Shown here piece by piece: positions 1-11,169 of a DNA stretch of 64,000 nt. This DNA is from Sporothrix humicola (taxonomy: Eukaryota; Ascomycota; Sordariomycetes; Ophiostomatales; Ophiostomataceae). A program made the position numbers and the translations under genes. The stretch spans positions 124,001 to 188,000 of the forward strand of contig WNYE01000075.1 in the NCBI GenBank assembly GCA_021396245.1, written 5' to 3'. Below the pieces are notes generated by a model. That model was given only the letters and a program-made list of their open reading frames with translations, made no database searches and was not told the DNA's origin. Within the stretch, counting starts at the first letter, position 1, and the number at the start of each line of letters is the position of its first letter.

Positions 1-562
1 GGCCGCTGAACTGGCCACCATAATCACAACACCGCGCTCCTTGTCTTCGCCTTCGGGCTTGCCGACGCCCGTGGCATCGCCGGCACCGCCCATGTACGGC
101 AGGACCTGGCGCACAAGGTCGATGGTGCCTCTCAGGTTGATGTTGAGGACAAAGTCCCAGTTGGGCAGGGGTAGCGGCTTGAGCTTGCGGTCGAGGATGA
201 GGCCGGGGAAACCGACACCGGCGGCAGGGACAACACCGCCGAGCGGCTTGTGGGTCGAGTCCTTGATCCAGGCGACGACGCCCTCAACAGCGGCGGTAAT
301 CGAGTCGGTATCGGTGACGTCGACGGCCCAGAACTTGGCGACCTTGTCGCCGCCGAGAGCCGTGGCCACGGCCTTGCCGTCGTCTTCGTTGCGGTCGAGG
401 AGGGCGACATTGGCGCCGTGGCGGACGAGGTCCTCGGCAACGGCGCGGCCCAGGCCGGAGGCACTGAGTTGTTAGTGGGCTGGTTGACAGAGAGGGTGGA
501 AGAGGAGAGATTGTGGAGGCTTACCCGCCAGAGATGACGAATGTGCGGCCGTCAATCTTCAT
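1..562 (-). CDS. Short-chain dehydrogenase/reductase (HSD10-like), partial at the left edge
   Basis: NAD(P)-dependent oxidoreductase of the classical SDR family, closest in style to 3-hydroxyacyl-CoA dehydrogenase type 2. Two exons are seen, 562-525 and 463-1, with a GT-AG intron at 524-464. The start MKIDGRTFVISGG is chosen because it puts the cofactor loop 11 residues in. The splice joins GG to ASGLG, giving the TGxxxGxG-type loop; Asp36 at the end of the second strand suggests NAD over NADP. AAG replaces the usual NAG motif. The reading runs off the window at VASSA, just where the catalytic serine is expected, so the Tyr/Lys pair is not visible. Unlike most cluster genes, its upstream region lacks the TGGGGTA box, so its membership of the cluster is uncertain. 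A role in oxidising a hydroxy intermediate is inference. Confidence 0.85.
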
Positions 563-1833
563 GGTGACGTGAGGAAGGAGGTGTCGAGTAAAGTGGAAAG
601 GGAGGAAAGAGCGAAGGCGAAGTTGAGAAGTAAACGCTGAAAAGAGTGCAATAACGATTCGAGGACCAAAAGGGTGTTTTGTTGATGTCAATGTGTTAAT
701 GGCAGGAACTGTCAAAAATTGAATTGCAAAATGGGAACGGCAGGAACGGACAACGCCTTCGTCTGGTCTTGGTCTGGGGAAGACTTCAGCCTCGGCATGT
801 GAATACCAGCGCCGCTATGCCTACTCCGCATTGCCAGCTATTTATGCTGACAGATGCAATGACAGAGCTGTCCATGCTGGGACAGGCCCACTTTTCTGAT
901 TTTAGGGGATTACAGCGCGTCAAGTCCAGCCAGTCCGGATTACGGTTTATCGTTACAGGCAGTAGCACCCGTAATGCGCCAGTGCGTCAGGTAAGACTTT
1001 CTTTCTACGGAATATACTGGGGGCCAAAGTCACTGAAGCCATGGTAGTGCACATTGTTATGCTGTCGTAAATATTTGCATAGGTTGTGTATTTTGCCATC
1101 TGCTTATCTACGGACAGAATGAACACAAAAGACAATATCCAAATCCCTCAACAATAAAAATGTGTAGCCCGTAATCGTTATATAACCAGTGCTATCCAAA
1201 CACGATTAAGCCCACACGTCGCTTGCAAGCTGGTTGGTGAGGGGCGCTAATGGGACAGCGTAGCGACAGGGCCAAAGGCCCAAAGTAAACATCTTTGATC
1301 TTGTCACACAGAATAGCGAGCTCGCTGGCACCATCGCACTCATAAAATTGCGTTTTGGAGACTCGGTGGCCACAGGTGAAAATGTTATCGGCGTGCATTT
1401 TTTGACACATTGTGGCTGCTTTCTGGCAAGAGTTTGTTCCAGTATTTTGTGGAATCGAGGTGGAAACTATGACGGTGTTGCTGGAGTGTACCATTTAATG
1501 AAAACGAGCACCTCAACACGCCATATTTAATGTATATATTTCACGTACACTCTTCCATCGTACATATTGAAGTTATTTTGTGCAAGGCTTTCCTCCATCT
1601 TTTAAGGCCTGTGCCAGGCGTGCCCTACATGTCTTTGGTCTTTCACCACGATTATGCAGGCGATGGAAATCTTCAGTCAACGACATGCCGTTCCTTACAA
1701 AGTCATTACTTTGCCAAAGACTTCAAGTCTTCGAGCGCCACCATACTTGCGGGTGTGATCAATGGTTCATTTGTTTCATTTGTCTTCGACATATTTGCCG
1801 CTTTCATTGCCCGATTCCAAACAAATCCTTGAA
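563..1833. other. Intergenic stretch, possible small Cys-rich ORF at 1192-1494 (-)
   Basis: Mostly AT-rich sequence between two minus-strand genes. The only candidate is an uninterrupted 100-codon minus-strand frame at 1494-1192 with Cys/His pairs (C-x6-C, then TCGH and YECDG). These vaguely recall small fungal CGH-type proteins. No homology can be claimed and it could be chance. No exact TGGGGTA box is present. Confidence 0.25.
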
Positions 1834-2874
1834 TCAACTTAAAGTCACGTATGACGGCGTGGGCGTGTCATCTGACAAGTCTGCATACGCACTCCAGTGC
1901 CGGCCAATGCGGCCCTGACTTTCGGCCTCGTCGGCAATCGCAATCGCCAAGTCCGCAGCGGTGATGCCGTGCAAACGGTCTTCCAGATTGAGACTGCTGG
2001 CATCCGCATCCGCATCCGCATCCGCACCCACCGGCACCGGCTTGAGGGGGATTTCGTCAAAGATGGTTTCGTAGGTGCCCGTTCGCTTGCCCGGGCGGTA
2101 GAGGGCGGAAGGCGAGACGTAGGTCCAGCGGAACGAGGTGTTGCCGTCAAAGAACATGAAGGACGTGCGGCAGGCGGTGACAAAGGTCTTGGCCTTGTCG
2201 TTGCTCAGGACCTTTTGCTCGTACGCGTCAATGGTCCGACGGGCGGCATCAACACCAGTGGCTGTTCCCGCTCGCACGGCGGCCCATGCATCGCGGTATT
2301 CGCGCAGTTCCGTGCCCATGGAGCCCAGGCGCTCTTCCATGTAGGCAACATGGGCGTGGCTTTTCGCAATGGCGCGCCGGTAGGCCAGCCACCAGTCGCG
2401 GCTCTCGGAGCACGTACGGAACTGCGTGCTGGGCAGGTTCAGCGAGCCGCAGCCGCCAACCATGATAAAGTAGCCGACCTTGCTGTCCTTGGTTGCAAGA
2501 ATGATCTTTCTTGTCAGCTCCAGGAACGGCTCTGGTCGTGTCAGTTGGTGTCAGTTGGTAGATATGTCTAATATCTCTATATTCTTGTCGTCTTGTCGTG
2601 AAAGTTACTTACGGTACTGTAGAGCATCCTCGCCGGCTGTGTGAGGGCCATATTCGTTGACAAGAATATCGAGGCCCGAAAATGCCATCGAAATTTCTTT
2701 GATGGGGGCCTTCTCCAAGTCGATTGGGTAAGGAGTGTAGGATTCGTGTCGGCCCAGTTTCTCGGGGTGTCGGGAAATGCCACGAACGCGGTGGCCGCGG
2801 TTTATGAGCTCCACGGCCAGATATGAGCCGCCGAAGCCTGCCGGCCCAATGATACCGATGTTGAGGCCCGACAT
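1834..2874 (-). CDS. NmrA/YwnB-like atypical SDR (NAD(P)H-binding reductase)
   Basis: Predicted cytosolic NAD(P)H-binding protein of 319 aa. Exons are 2874-2613 and 2531-1834, with an intron from GTAAGT at 2612 to CAG. The start MSGLNIGIIG places the GxxGxxG loop (G-P-A-G-F-G-G) at residues 10-16. The C-terminal part (RTGTYETIFDEI, then TAADLAIAIADEAE) has the layout of NmrA/YwnB and BLVRB-like atypical SDRs, which lack the Tyr-x3-Lys catalytic pair. It may reduce a small substrate or act as a redox sensor. A run of alternating Asp-Ala (DADADADA) around residue 270 is encoded by a hexanucleotide repeat at about 1999-2030. It is transcribed divergently from P450-1 over a 568-bp region with the TGGGGTA box and a 16-bp palindrome. 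Substrate unknown. Confidence 0.8.
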
Positions 2875-3442
2875 GATGCGAGCAACTTCTTGTTGTTGGT
2901 ATGAAAAGAGAAATGAACAACTCAAGATGATGAGATGATGATGGCTAGAGCATAACGAGGAGAAGTAACAAATACGTAACTTGTCATCAACGGGAGTAAA
3001 AAAAAAAAACTAAAAAAACTAAAAAAAACTGTGTTTTCTGTGTTTCTACACATCCATTATGACTTCTACATGCACATGGAGCTTCCCATAGTTCTGGGGA
3101 AGATATGGGGTAGTCAAAAAAGAAAAAAACCCCTCCCCACACAGTTGGTGGCACGAACATGGGGTCATGACCCCACGAATCCCCAAAACCCCCAAAGAGA
3201 AAAGAGGTTCTCCAACCACCCACAGTTCACATTGAAAAAGCAAGGGCCAATGGATGAACAACTGCCATGGATTAAAAAGACAAGACAGTGAAACTTTTAC
3301 ACTGAATCTCTAACAAGTTGTCCGGTTGTCCATCGACTGTTTTCAAATATTTCACACTCCCAATTTTGGTCTCTTTTGCTTTTTCTTTTTCTGTTTTCTT
3401 CATTTTTTCCCCCTCCAAAACCTCTTGGAGATTTGGCCCACA
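2875..3442. promoter_or_regulatory. Divergent promoter with TGGGGTA box and a perfect 16-bp palindrome
   Basis: Shared upstream region of the NmrA-like gene and P450-1. It holds TGGGGTA at 3106-3112 and the perfect palindrome TGGGGTCATGACCCCA at 3160-3175. That is two TGGGGT half-sites in inverted orientation separated by 4 bp. A C-rich run lies at 3129-3139 and a pyrimidine-rich stretch precedes the P450 start. Regulatory function is inferred from recurrence of the box upstream of most cluster genes. Confidence 0.6.
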
Positions 3443-5251
3443 ATGGCAATCGCTGGTCTAATACAACAATATTTGCCAGTGGCCATGGCCACACCGGCAA
3501 CGGTTGTGGGCGGCCTGGTGCTGCTGGCCGTTCTGGCCACCGTTTGGAGCACTTCGGTTCCGGCTCCGCTCCGGGCCATCCCCGGTCCGCCGGGGCTGCC
3601 CGTCATTGGCAATCTTTTGCAGATGGGCACGCGGCCGCATCGCATGTTCCAGCTGTGGGCGAAAAAATACGGCGAGCTCTTCCGGCTGAAGCTCGGCAAC
3701 GACAACTGGGTCATCCTCTGCAGCTCGGATGCGGTGCGGGAAATCATCGACAAGCAGTCAGCCACGACCTCCGGCCGGTCGCCCATGCCGGTGGCGTCGG
3801 ACGTGTTTTCGGGCGGCAACCGGCTGCTGTTTCTGAGCTACGGCCCCAAATGGCGCAAGCTGCGGACCATTGTGCACAAGCTGCTGACACCCAAGGCCTC
3901 GGAGACGTACAAGCCGAGCCAGGAGTTTGAGGCCAAGAAGCTGCTCTACGACCTGGCGACCGACAATGCGGACCAAATGGCCTTTTACACGCATGTCCGA
4001 AGATACACCACGTCGGTTGTCTTGACCAGTACATACGGGCGCCGAGCACCAGCATGGGTATGTCCTCCCCAAGACGGACATCCAGGTCGCCAGATGTATG
4101 CTAATGTACGAATCTCTCCTCTCTAGGACTGCGACGATGTCCGTGAAATCTACCAGATTATGGACGACTTCACCACGGCTGCGTCGCCCGGTGGATACGT
4201 GGCCGACCTGCTCCCGGCGCTCACAGGACTGCCGACGTGGATGCAATGGTGGCGTCCCCATGCTGTGCGGGGCTACAAAAAACAACTGGTGGTCTGGATG
4301 AAGCACTGGAACCGGCTCAAAGACCAGATGTGGGAGGGCAAGGCACCAGAATGCTTTGTCAAGCAGTTCCTGGAAACGGACTTTAAGAAGCAGGACATTA
4401 CCGAGGAACAGGCTGCCTTCGTTGCGGGTTGTAAGTTTGTCTTCTGTGCTCCACCCCCCCTTGTTTTAAATTCAACAGGCCGTATTGGCACACTGACACT
4501 TGGGATTGTAGCAATGTTGGAAGCTGGCTCGGAGACTACCTCGTCTGCATTGAACAGCTGCATCAAGTACCTTGCCGCCTATCCCGAACAGCAAGAAATG
4601 GCCAACGCGGAACTTACGCGTGTCGTCGGCGACGACCGCTCGCCCAGCTACGCAGACGAAGAACACCTTCCGTACATCTGGGCCATCGGCAAGGAAGTGC
4701 TCCGCATCCGGCCGGTGACGACCATTGGCTCGCCGCACTACACCACGGGCGACGTGGTCTACAAGGACTACGTGATCCCCAAAAACACGATTGTCTGCAT
4801 GGGCCAGTACGTCCTCCATTTCGACCCCAGCAAGTGGGACGATCCCGAAACGTTCGACCCGTCCCGCTACCTGGCGTATCCCCACAAGGCGGGCTACTAT
4901 GCCGCCGGCGACGCGCGGCAGCGCGACCACTTTGACTTTGGCGGCGGCCGCCGCATCTGTCCCGGCCTGCACCTGGCCGAGAACAGCCTCTACATCACTT
5001 TGGCCAAGATCCTCTGGGCGTTCAAGATCGAGCCGCCGCTCGACGAGAACGGTGTGGCGCTTCCCATGGATCTCTCGGACGATGCGTACGAAGACGGGGC
5101 CAACACACTTCCCAAGCCGTACAAAGTGCGGTTCACACCGCGTAGCCAGAAGCGGCTCGACGTTTTAAAGGAAGAGTGGGAGCGCGCGCAGGAGGATGGT
5201 TTTTACCTGGGCAATATCAAAGTGGATGTGAATGGTATGGTGGTGACATGA
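3443..5251 (+). CDS. Cytochrome P450 monooxygenase 1
   Basis: Membrane-anchored haem monooxygenase of 552 aa. Exons are 3443-4057, 4127-4430 and 4512-5251, both introns GT-AG. The second intron is also open in frame, but removing it restores the normal I-helix run. A hydrophobic N-terminal anchor (about residues 13-35) is followed by the proline hinge PGPPGLP. The I-helix reads AGSETTS, the K-helix ExxR lies in KEVLRIRP, and the haem loop is FDFGGGRRICPG with the proximal Cys. All catalytic landmarks are present, so it should be functional. The haem-loop style resembles the fungal O-methylsterigmatocystin-oxidoreductase/phenylacetate-hydroxylase group; P450-4 in this window is the nearest relative. 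It shares its promoter with the NmrA-like gene. It likely hydroxylates the cluster substrate, which is unknown. Confidence 0.93.
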
Positions 5252-5604
5252 GCGAGTCTGCCTTTTAAAAGGTGTCTGTTATTTTTGTGTGCTTAATTCT
5301 TCACATGTATTTTTTGTTGTCATGAATGGTTCGAAATTGTGTGTACTTGATCATTACTATGTTAATTCATGGCATATATCTTTGTCTTGTTTACGTCCAT
5401 ATGTTGTTTTGTGCCTTGATAACTCTTTGCATTATTTGTTTATTTTATATGAATTTATTGACTCGAGTAGTTTAATATTTATTTGATAGTTAATATTGTT
5501 TCTTGTTAATATGTTTTTATTTATCCAAATTGTGCCTGCAAATGTGTTATTTTGCACTCTAACCCTCCCCCATTCTCTTATGCCATGCGTTGTCACACAT
5601 TTAT
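5252..5604. other. AT-rich tail-to-tail spacer
   Basis: This 353-bp T-rich region lies between two converging genes (P450-1 and the alpha/beta hydrolase). It probably contains both 3' ends and polyadenylation signals. No gene or regulatory box was seen. Confidence 0.5.
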
Positions 5605-6477
5605 CTAGAGACTACCTAAAAAATTGAGTACAGCGTCCTGGCAGGCCTCTGCGGCTTCAGAGTAGATCTCGTGTCCCGCGGCATCAATCACGACCAGGCG
5701 TGCCGTCGGCACCAGCGCAGCCAGCTCCTCCATGGCCTGCACCGTAAGCATGGCGCTGTTCTTGGGCGCCAGGATGAGCATGGGCGCTTTAATGCTTGAC
5801 AGAAACGGCCGCGCATCGAGGGTGCACAGAAATTCAGCGTAGCCCGCCAGGCCCTCGCCGTCACTGAGGGCGACCGTATCGATCCACCAGCGCACGTAGT
5901 CCGCGTCGGCGGACGCGACGGTGCCCTGTGCACGGGACAGCCGCTCGGCCCAGCCGCGCGAGCCCAGCTTGCGGCATGCCTCGGGCCACGAGGCTTCGCC
6001 AAAGGCGAGGAACTGCTGCCCCGCTACGGGCAGGTGTGTCGGCGACGAACAGACGGTGAGCGACAGAACCGAGTCGGGGTACATGGCGGCAAAGGCCTCA
6101 AACAGCATGCCGCTGGTGGACTCGCCCAGCAGGTGTGCCTTTTCGATCCCGAGCTGGTCGAGGGTGTCTTTGATCTCGCCGAGGATGGTCGGCAGGGAGT
6201 AGTCGTAATCGTGGTTGCTGCCCGGCGCCGGGTAGTCGGAGAAGCCGTGGCCGCGCAAGTCTCGGCGGATGACGTTGTACTTGCGCGCCAGTGCTGGGAT
6301 CCAATGGTAAAAATGGTCGACGTTGCGGCAGAAGCCATGCTGGATCAGGATTGTGTCTGGTTTCGTCCAGGGATCCGTAAAGTTGTCCTGAATGTATGCC
6401 GTCTTGAGACCGTTCTTGTGCACAATGTACTGGCGCCTCTCAGGGCCACGTGCTCTTGTTTTTGTTTCTTCACTCAT
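5605..6477 (-). CDS. Alpha/beta-fold hydrolase
   Basis: Single-exon 290-aa serine hydrolase of the alpha/beta superfamily, with the length and layout of enol-lactone or ester hydrolases such as the 3-oxoadipate enol-lactonase group. The oxyanion-hole HG pair (LIQHGFC) lies near residue 48. The nucleophile elbow is GESTSG, near residue 121 (G-x-S-x-G). The C-terminal DAAGHE supplies the catalytic His. The acid residue probably lies near APKNSAML but is not obvious. There is no signal peptide, so it is probably cytosolic. It likely opens an ester or lactone formed by the oxidative enzymes around it; this is inference. Its 5' region holds two TGGGGTA boxes in inverted orientation. Confidence 0.88.
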   Translation of the reverse strand: MSEETKTRARGPERRQYIVHKNGLKTAYIQDNFTDPWTKPDTILIQHGFCRNVDHFYHWIPALARKYNVIRRDLRGHGFSDYPAPGSNHDYDYSLPTILGEIKDTLDQLGIEKAHLLGESTSGMLFEAFAAMYPDSVLSLTVCSSPTHLPVAGQQFLAFGEASWPEACRKLGSRGWAERLSRAQGTVASADADYVRWWIDTVALSDGEGLAGYAEFLCTLDARPFLSSIKAPMLILAPKNSAMLTVQAMEELAALVPTARLVVIDAAGHEIYSEAAEACQDAVLNFLGSL

Positions 6478-7055
6478 TCTTGTCGACGAAAGCAGTCAGG
6501 CTGGTATCAGAATACATCCCCAGTTTTTTCTAAATACCACTTTGAAAGAGCTCTTTTGAAAACAAAGCCCTTTAGGCTACACCTTGGCCCGACAACGTGT
6601 TAAAGTTATCCCCACGTCAGATTTGTACTCCATCTTTTTTTTTTTTTTTGTCTTTTTCCATACTATTTTCCCCTTTTCTTTTTGTCTACCGCTTCCCTCA
6701 ACCGGACTGTCAACCTGACTGCCAACCAGTTTAACATCTTACACCGTTTCCGGTATTTTCTACCCCACACTCTTTGGCGTACTTGTGGGGTAAAAAGGGG
6801 TAAAAACACAAGAAACAAGAAATCCGGGGAAATACGTGCCACGTGCGTTAGACTTCAGAACCACATGTATTCATTGTATTCAATAGCTTGGAATTTAAGT
6901 GGTTCATTTTGATAAACAAAAAAAACAAACTGATGGGTTGACTAGCCAGCGAAAATGAAAATAGCAAAGTAATACATGATAGGCCAAGGAAGTCATACTG
7001 GGCATTATTCTGTCATGTTTGAATACGGGGCAACCTTCAAAGCGTCCTCTCCTTT
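6478..7055. promoter_or_regulatory. Promoter of the hydrolase with inverted TGGGGTA boxes
   Basis: TACCCCA lies at 6761-6767 and TGGGGTA at 6786-6792, an inverted pair separated by 18 bp. A variant AGGGGTA follows at 6796-6802. The boxes lie about 285-325 bp upstream of the hydrolase start. The region also contains the 3' end of P450-2. The role is inferred from the cluster-wide pattern. Confidence 0.55.
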
Positions 7056-8455
7056 TCACAAACGCTTTGATACTGTGTCTCGGAGCTCCAGCTTCAGAAA
7101 CATGTCTGCTTGGTAGGAGAACCACTGGGACTTGACGACGTAGGGCCAGTAGGGATTGACGAATCGCGCATTGTAGCGGTGCACAAAGTCGGCCACAAAC
7201 TTGCAGACCTCGACGGTCGCGAGATGTTTGCCAACGCACACGCGCGGGCCGTAGCCAAACTGAGGTGGAAGTGTTAGCCTTAAGTCGAAAAAATGTGGGA
7301 TTTTGATTGACTGACCGTGACGTTGTACTTGTCCATTTGCTTGATCTCGGCGTCGGTACTGCCGTGGCCGGGAATCCAACGGGACGGCCGCCATTCGTCG
7401 GCCGAGGGGCCGTACACGCCGCGGTCGCGGTTCTGCGCCAGGGGGCTCATGCTGATGGTGGCGCTGGGGGCAATGTAGTGGCCGGCAATTTCGATGCCAG
7501 CGGCGGGCGCCTCGCGCGGGAGTTGCCACAAGATGCTGGGGTGCAGGCGCAGCGCTTCCTTGACGCAGGCCGCCAGAAACGGGAGTTTCTCGACGGCCAG
7601 ATACGGCAGAAACATGCGGGAGTGGGAGTCCTCGGCCGGGCGCTGGGCGTAGGCCTGATCAACCTCCTGCTGAACACGGAGATAGTCCTCCGGGTGCAGG
7701 AGCAGCTGGGCCAGCACGGTGCGGATGCCAATTGATGTTGTGTCGGCGCCCGCACCGATAATGTTGCCGCCTTCGATGAGGATCGAGCCCGGTGTGGCCG
7801 GGCTGCCGTCGGGCTCCTTCATGGCGATAAAGTGGTCCAGCATGTCGTGTTTCCGCGCCGCTTTTTCGTCGGCTGTCTCGGCCAGCCGCCGGGCGAGCTG
7901 GTCGCGGTTCCATGTCTGGAACTTGGCAAAGTCGGAGGTAAATAGACTAAAAATGAACTGAGACACAGGGTTGTTGACTCAGAACATCTGGCCGGGCACG
8001 TAGCCCACGTTGGCCATCTGGTAGAAGCCCATGTGGATCGACTTGATAATGTTCATGACGTCGGTGGCCTGCTGGACAAAGCCAATGGGCGCGCCCAGGG
8101 CCAGCTTGCCCACACGGCGGCCTGGACCTCCTCGATCTCGGGCTCCAGCGACAGAACGGTGGACATGGAGAACGCCGCCGAGACGCGTTTGCGGAGGAAC
8201 GCGTGCTCGGCAGGGTCCGTGGAGGACATCCTCGTGCCATTTGCCGCGGGCATACCTGTAGGTCCGCCAGGCCTCGGTGAACTTGGCCAAAAAAGAGCCA
8301 GGAATGTTGCGTAAAGGGTGGAGGAAGATGCTGTAGACACAGGAGAGAGCCCAAGCACCGACAAGTACAGCTGGCAGATGTGGCAGGGCTGCTCGCAAGA
8401 GTTGCATGGACTGACTGTGTGCCAGTCCCGAGTTTGATAAAAGCGTGGATGACAT
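7056..8455 (-). pseudogene. Cytochrome P450 2, broken by two deletions, frameshifts and a stop
   Basis: Remnant of a P450 of the pisatin-demethylase/benzoate-hydroxylase style. The start (8455) and anchor look normal up to ARGKWHEDV. Near 8226 the reading jumps one frame into TDPAEHAFLRKRV, and about 60 residues are missing compared with P450-3 in this window. Near 8116 it jumps again into VGKLALGAPIGF, with about 30 residues missing. At 7979-7981 an in-frame TGA follows YVPGQMF, where relatives usually have Trp. Downstream everything is preserved: I-helix GAGADTT, ExxR in KEALRLHP, an intron at 7315-7260, and haem loop FGYGPRVCVG, ending at 7056. The well-kept 3' half suggests recent decay. 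Introns cannot explain the gaps because the missing codons are absent from the DNA. Confidence 0.85.
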
Positions 8456-9018
8456 TGTCGGTATGGTGTGAGACGTTTAGACAGTGACTATTGTGAAGCT
8501 GTATGGCTTTACTCTCTTCAATGATCACACTGATTATGATCACGCTCTTATATCTTGTTGTCAGCAGGGCAAGCACTTTTTCAGTTAGCTCCCTTGCAAG
8601 CCCATGTAAGAAAAATAAAATAAACAAGCATTATTAGAGCACAATCCGGGGAACAACAGTTGTCCGCCAACGTTTTGTTTCTGACTGTGGGGTAAATATA
8701 AATAGGTCATGGACACACTCTAGACTTGTCTTCTGTCTTGTTTGTACTCCGCAAAAATCAAATATCCCCCATGTTCCCACCGCCCCAAAGCTGGAGTAAT
8801 ATGCCCCTCCACCATCCCCCCTTGTTGCTTGTATTCAGTAACGGATATGAACAATAGGCCATAAGAAAAGAAGAAAAGAAGAGAAGAAAAGAAGAAAAGA
8901 AGAAAGGAAAAACTTGTGTATATAAACTTATGTATATAAAGTAATATTGGTGATTGAAGGCTGCACTAATCTTAATTATTGATCCTCGAGGCTTAAAGTT
9001 TAAAGCAGAATTTCACCA
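8456..9018. promoter_or_regulatory. Divergent promoter with one TGGGGTA box and a purine tract
   Basis: Shared by P450-2 (-) and the carboxylesterase (+). TGGGGTA lies at 8688-8694. An AAGAAAAG-type purine run spans about 8866-8910. C-rich words lie at 8764-8820. The persistence of the box although P450-2 is dead fits continued use by the esterase gene. Confidence 0.5.
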
Positions 9019-11000
9019 ATGGCGACGTTTGTTCACCCCCGTATTGGCCGAGTGGTTGGAGTTGGAAAGGAGTCGGGTGCCGTCACACAGTTTCTAGGCT
9101 TCAAGTATGCCAACCTGAAAGACCGATTCGCAGAGGCTCAGCTGGTCGGCTACAGTGGCAAGGGTCTCGATGCGACGAAATATGGGTGTGTCTTGTGTTT
9201 TTGGGCCCTTGTTTTTTCCTCCTCGTGTGTTCCTCGTCTATGGATTCTTCTAACCAGTGTTGGCCAGCCCCCAAGTTATTTCGCCGCCCGGCGGCGTTGA
9301 TATGGAACTCGGCTTCATCCAGGCCACGCTTCCGAAACCCGCGTTTCCCGGCATCAGCGACACGGAGGGACTGCGCCTGAATATTTCGGTGCCCAAGCAG
9401 GCCGGCTCCATCACGGGCGACGAGGCGTTCCCCGTGCTTGTCTTTATCCACGGCGGCGGATTCGCCATTGGCGGCAACTGGTGGCCGCAATACGACACGG
9501 CCAAGCTGGTGCAGCTTTCGCGGAATGTGGGCAAGCCCATGATTGCCGTCAACATCAACTACCGCCTTGGCGCGCCCGGTTTTCTTACGAGCCTAGAGCT
9601 GCGTGCCGCCGGGTACAAGCCAAACAATGGTCTTCGGGACCAGCGGGTGGCCCTATCGTGGGTCAGGGAATACATCCGGGGATTCGGTGGTGATCCCAGC
9701 AATGTGACGGTGGCAGGGGAGAGTGCTGGTGGAGGTGAGTCCATGAGTACCTGCTAAATGTCAATATCCTGATTATGGTATCACGATTCTGTATCACGAT
9801 TCTAATATCATGGATTGCTGGATTGACAACTGCATGAACTAGTGTCCACTGGCTATCTCATGCTCGACGAGAACCCCGTTCCTCGACGTCTTATTCTCCT
9901 CGGCGGGACGCCACCGCTCATGGGCCAGCTGCCCGTGCCGGTCGCCGATGCTGTCGCACAGGGCGTGTTGGCGTCTCTTCATGACGGGACTACAAGTACC
10001 TCTACCTCCGAGGACGTGGTCAACACTCTCCTGACGATCCCCGCCGAGGATTTGGTGTCACGCATTCGCCCGGGCACGCCCTTGTTCCCGGTGATTGACG
10101 GCGAGATCATTCGTCAAGAGGTGACTGTGGCAGCTCTTGCAGCTCTTGCGGACAAGGAAGCGACCGTGTTTCCGGGAGCAGCGCACATTGACAGCATTCT
10201 TCTTGTCAACTCCAAACTGGATGTAAGTTGGGCCTCTGCAAAATCCAATTTTGCTTTTGCATTTTACAGACTTGCCTGCAAACTAACGCTGTCAACTATC
10301 TACACAGTCCAGCATCATGGCCTATTCTGGTCTCATGCAGCGCAAAAAGGGCATTGCTGCGGCATTCCGGGCGAGTCTTGCCAAGACACTGGAGGGCCAT
10401 CCGGCGGCCGTGGCCGCCATAGTGGACCATTACAAACTGGGGGAAAACTCACCAAACTCAACGGCCGCCCAAAACCAAACCGACGACGAGGCACTCCACA
10501 GCATTCTCACATACATCAACGACGTCGCCTTTTCTCTCCCGGCGGTCGAGCTGGCGGCCAACTTCCCCCAAAAATCCAATTCGTACTTTTTGGCCTTTAA
10601 CGAGAAGAACCCCTGGGACGGGCTCTTCAAAGGCCACGCGTCGCACATTCTGGATGTCGCCTTTTTGTTCCAAAACTTCAACGACCAGCTGAGCGCCGAG
10701 CAGCAAACGGCGGCCGAGCAGTTTGGAACGGACGTCATTTCGTTTGTGTCGGGCGACAAATACGAAGACGAAGACGAAGACGAAAACGAAGACGAAAACG
10801 AAAACGAAATCTGGCCCGCGTTCAACAGGACGCAGCACGCCGTGGCCGTCTACGAGGACGGCAGGCGCACGGTCGTCGAGCCGCCGTCGGAAGCGGAGAC
10901 GGGCCGCAGCGCGTTTGTCTTTGCTGTCACAGCGGGCGCCGATGCGCCCAGCAAGGATCTCCTGTACAAGGCGTTTGTTGATTTCATGGCGGCCCAGTAG
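9019..11000 (+). CDS. Type-B carboxylesterase/lipase
   Basis: Serine esterase of 568 aa. Exons are 9019-9185, 9268-9734, 9843-10222 and 10308-11000, all GT-AG; the first junction was chosen to give YGPQVISPP. The oxyanion loop is HGGGFAIGG, the nucleophile elbow GESAGG, and the catalytic His lies in GHASHILDVAFLF, all in family order. There is no signal peptide, so it is probably intracellular, unlike secreted lipases of the family. A strongly acidic Glu/Asp/Asn run around residue 480 is encoded by hexanucleotide repeats at about 10,760-10,808; it lies in a C-terminal loop and is not a family feature. It probably hydrolyses an ester of the cluster substrate or removes an acyl group. It converges with the regulator gene, 169 bp apart. 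Confidence 0.9.
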
Positions 11001-11169
11001 GAGACCCAGTGCAGCTGCAATTAGCTAAATTAATTCAAATTTGTAATTGTAATACAAAAATAGTTTCATAAATAGCTGCATAGACTGCAAAGCAATTGTA
11101 CACTCCAAGGTCGAATAGAATATCTGTAAGAAAATAGATGTCGTTTTTTTTCACAGTTGAAAAGTCGAA

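Noticed and set aside
5310..5400. tRNA-like GGTTCGAAA word
   Set aside because: No cloverleaf or A box around it; the region is AT-rich 3' flank.
7979..8266. The gaps in P450-2 as introns
   Set aside because: The missing residues are absent from the DNA and the junctions lack GT...AG spacing; a TGA adds to the damage.
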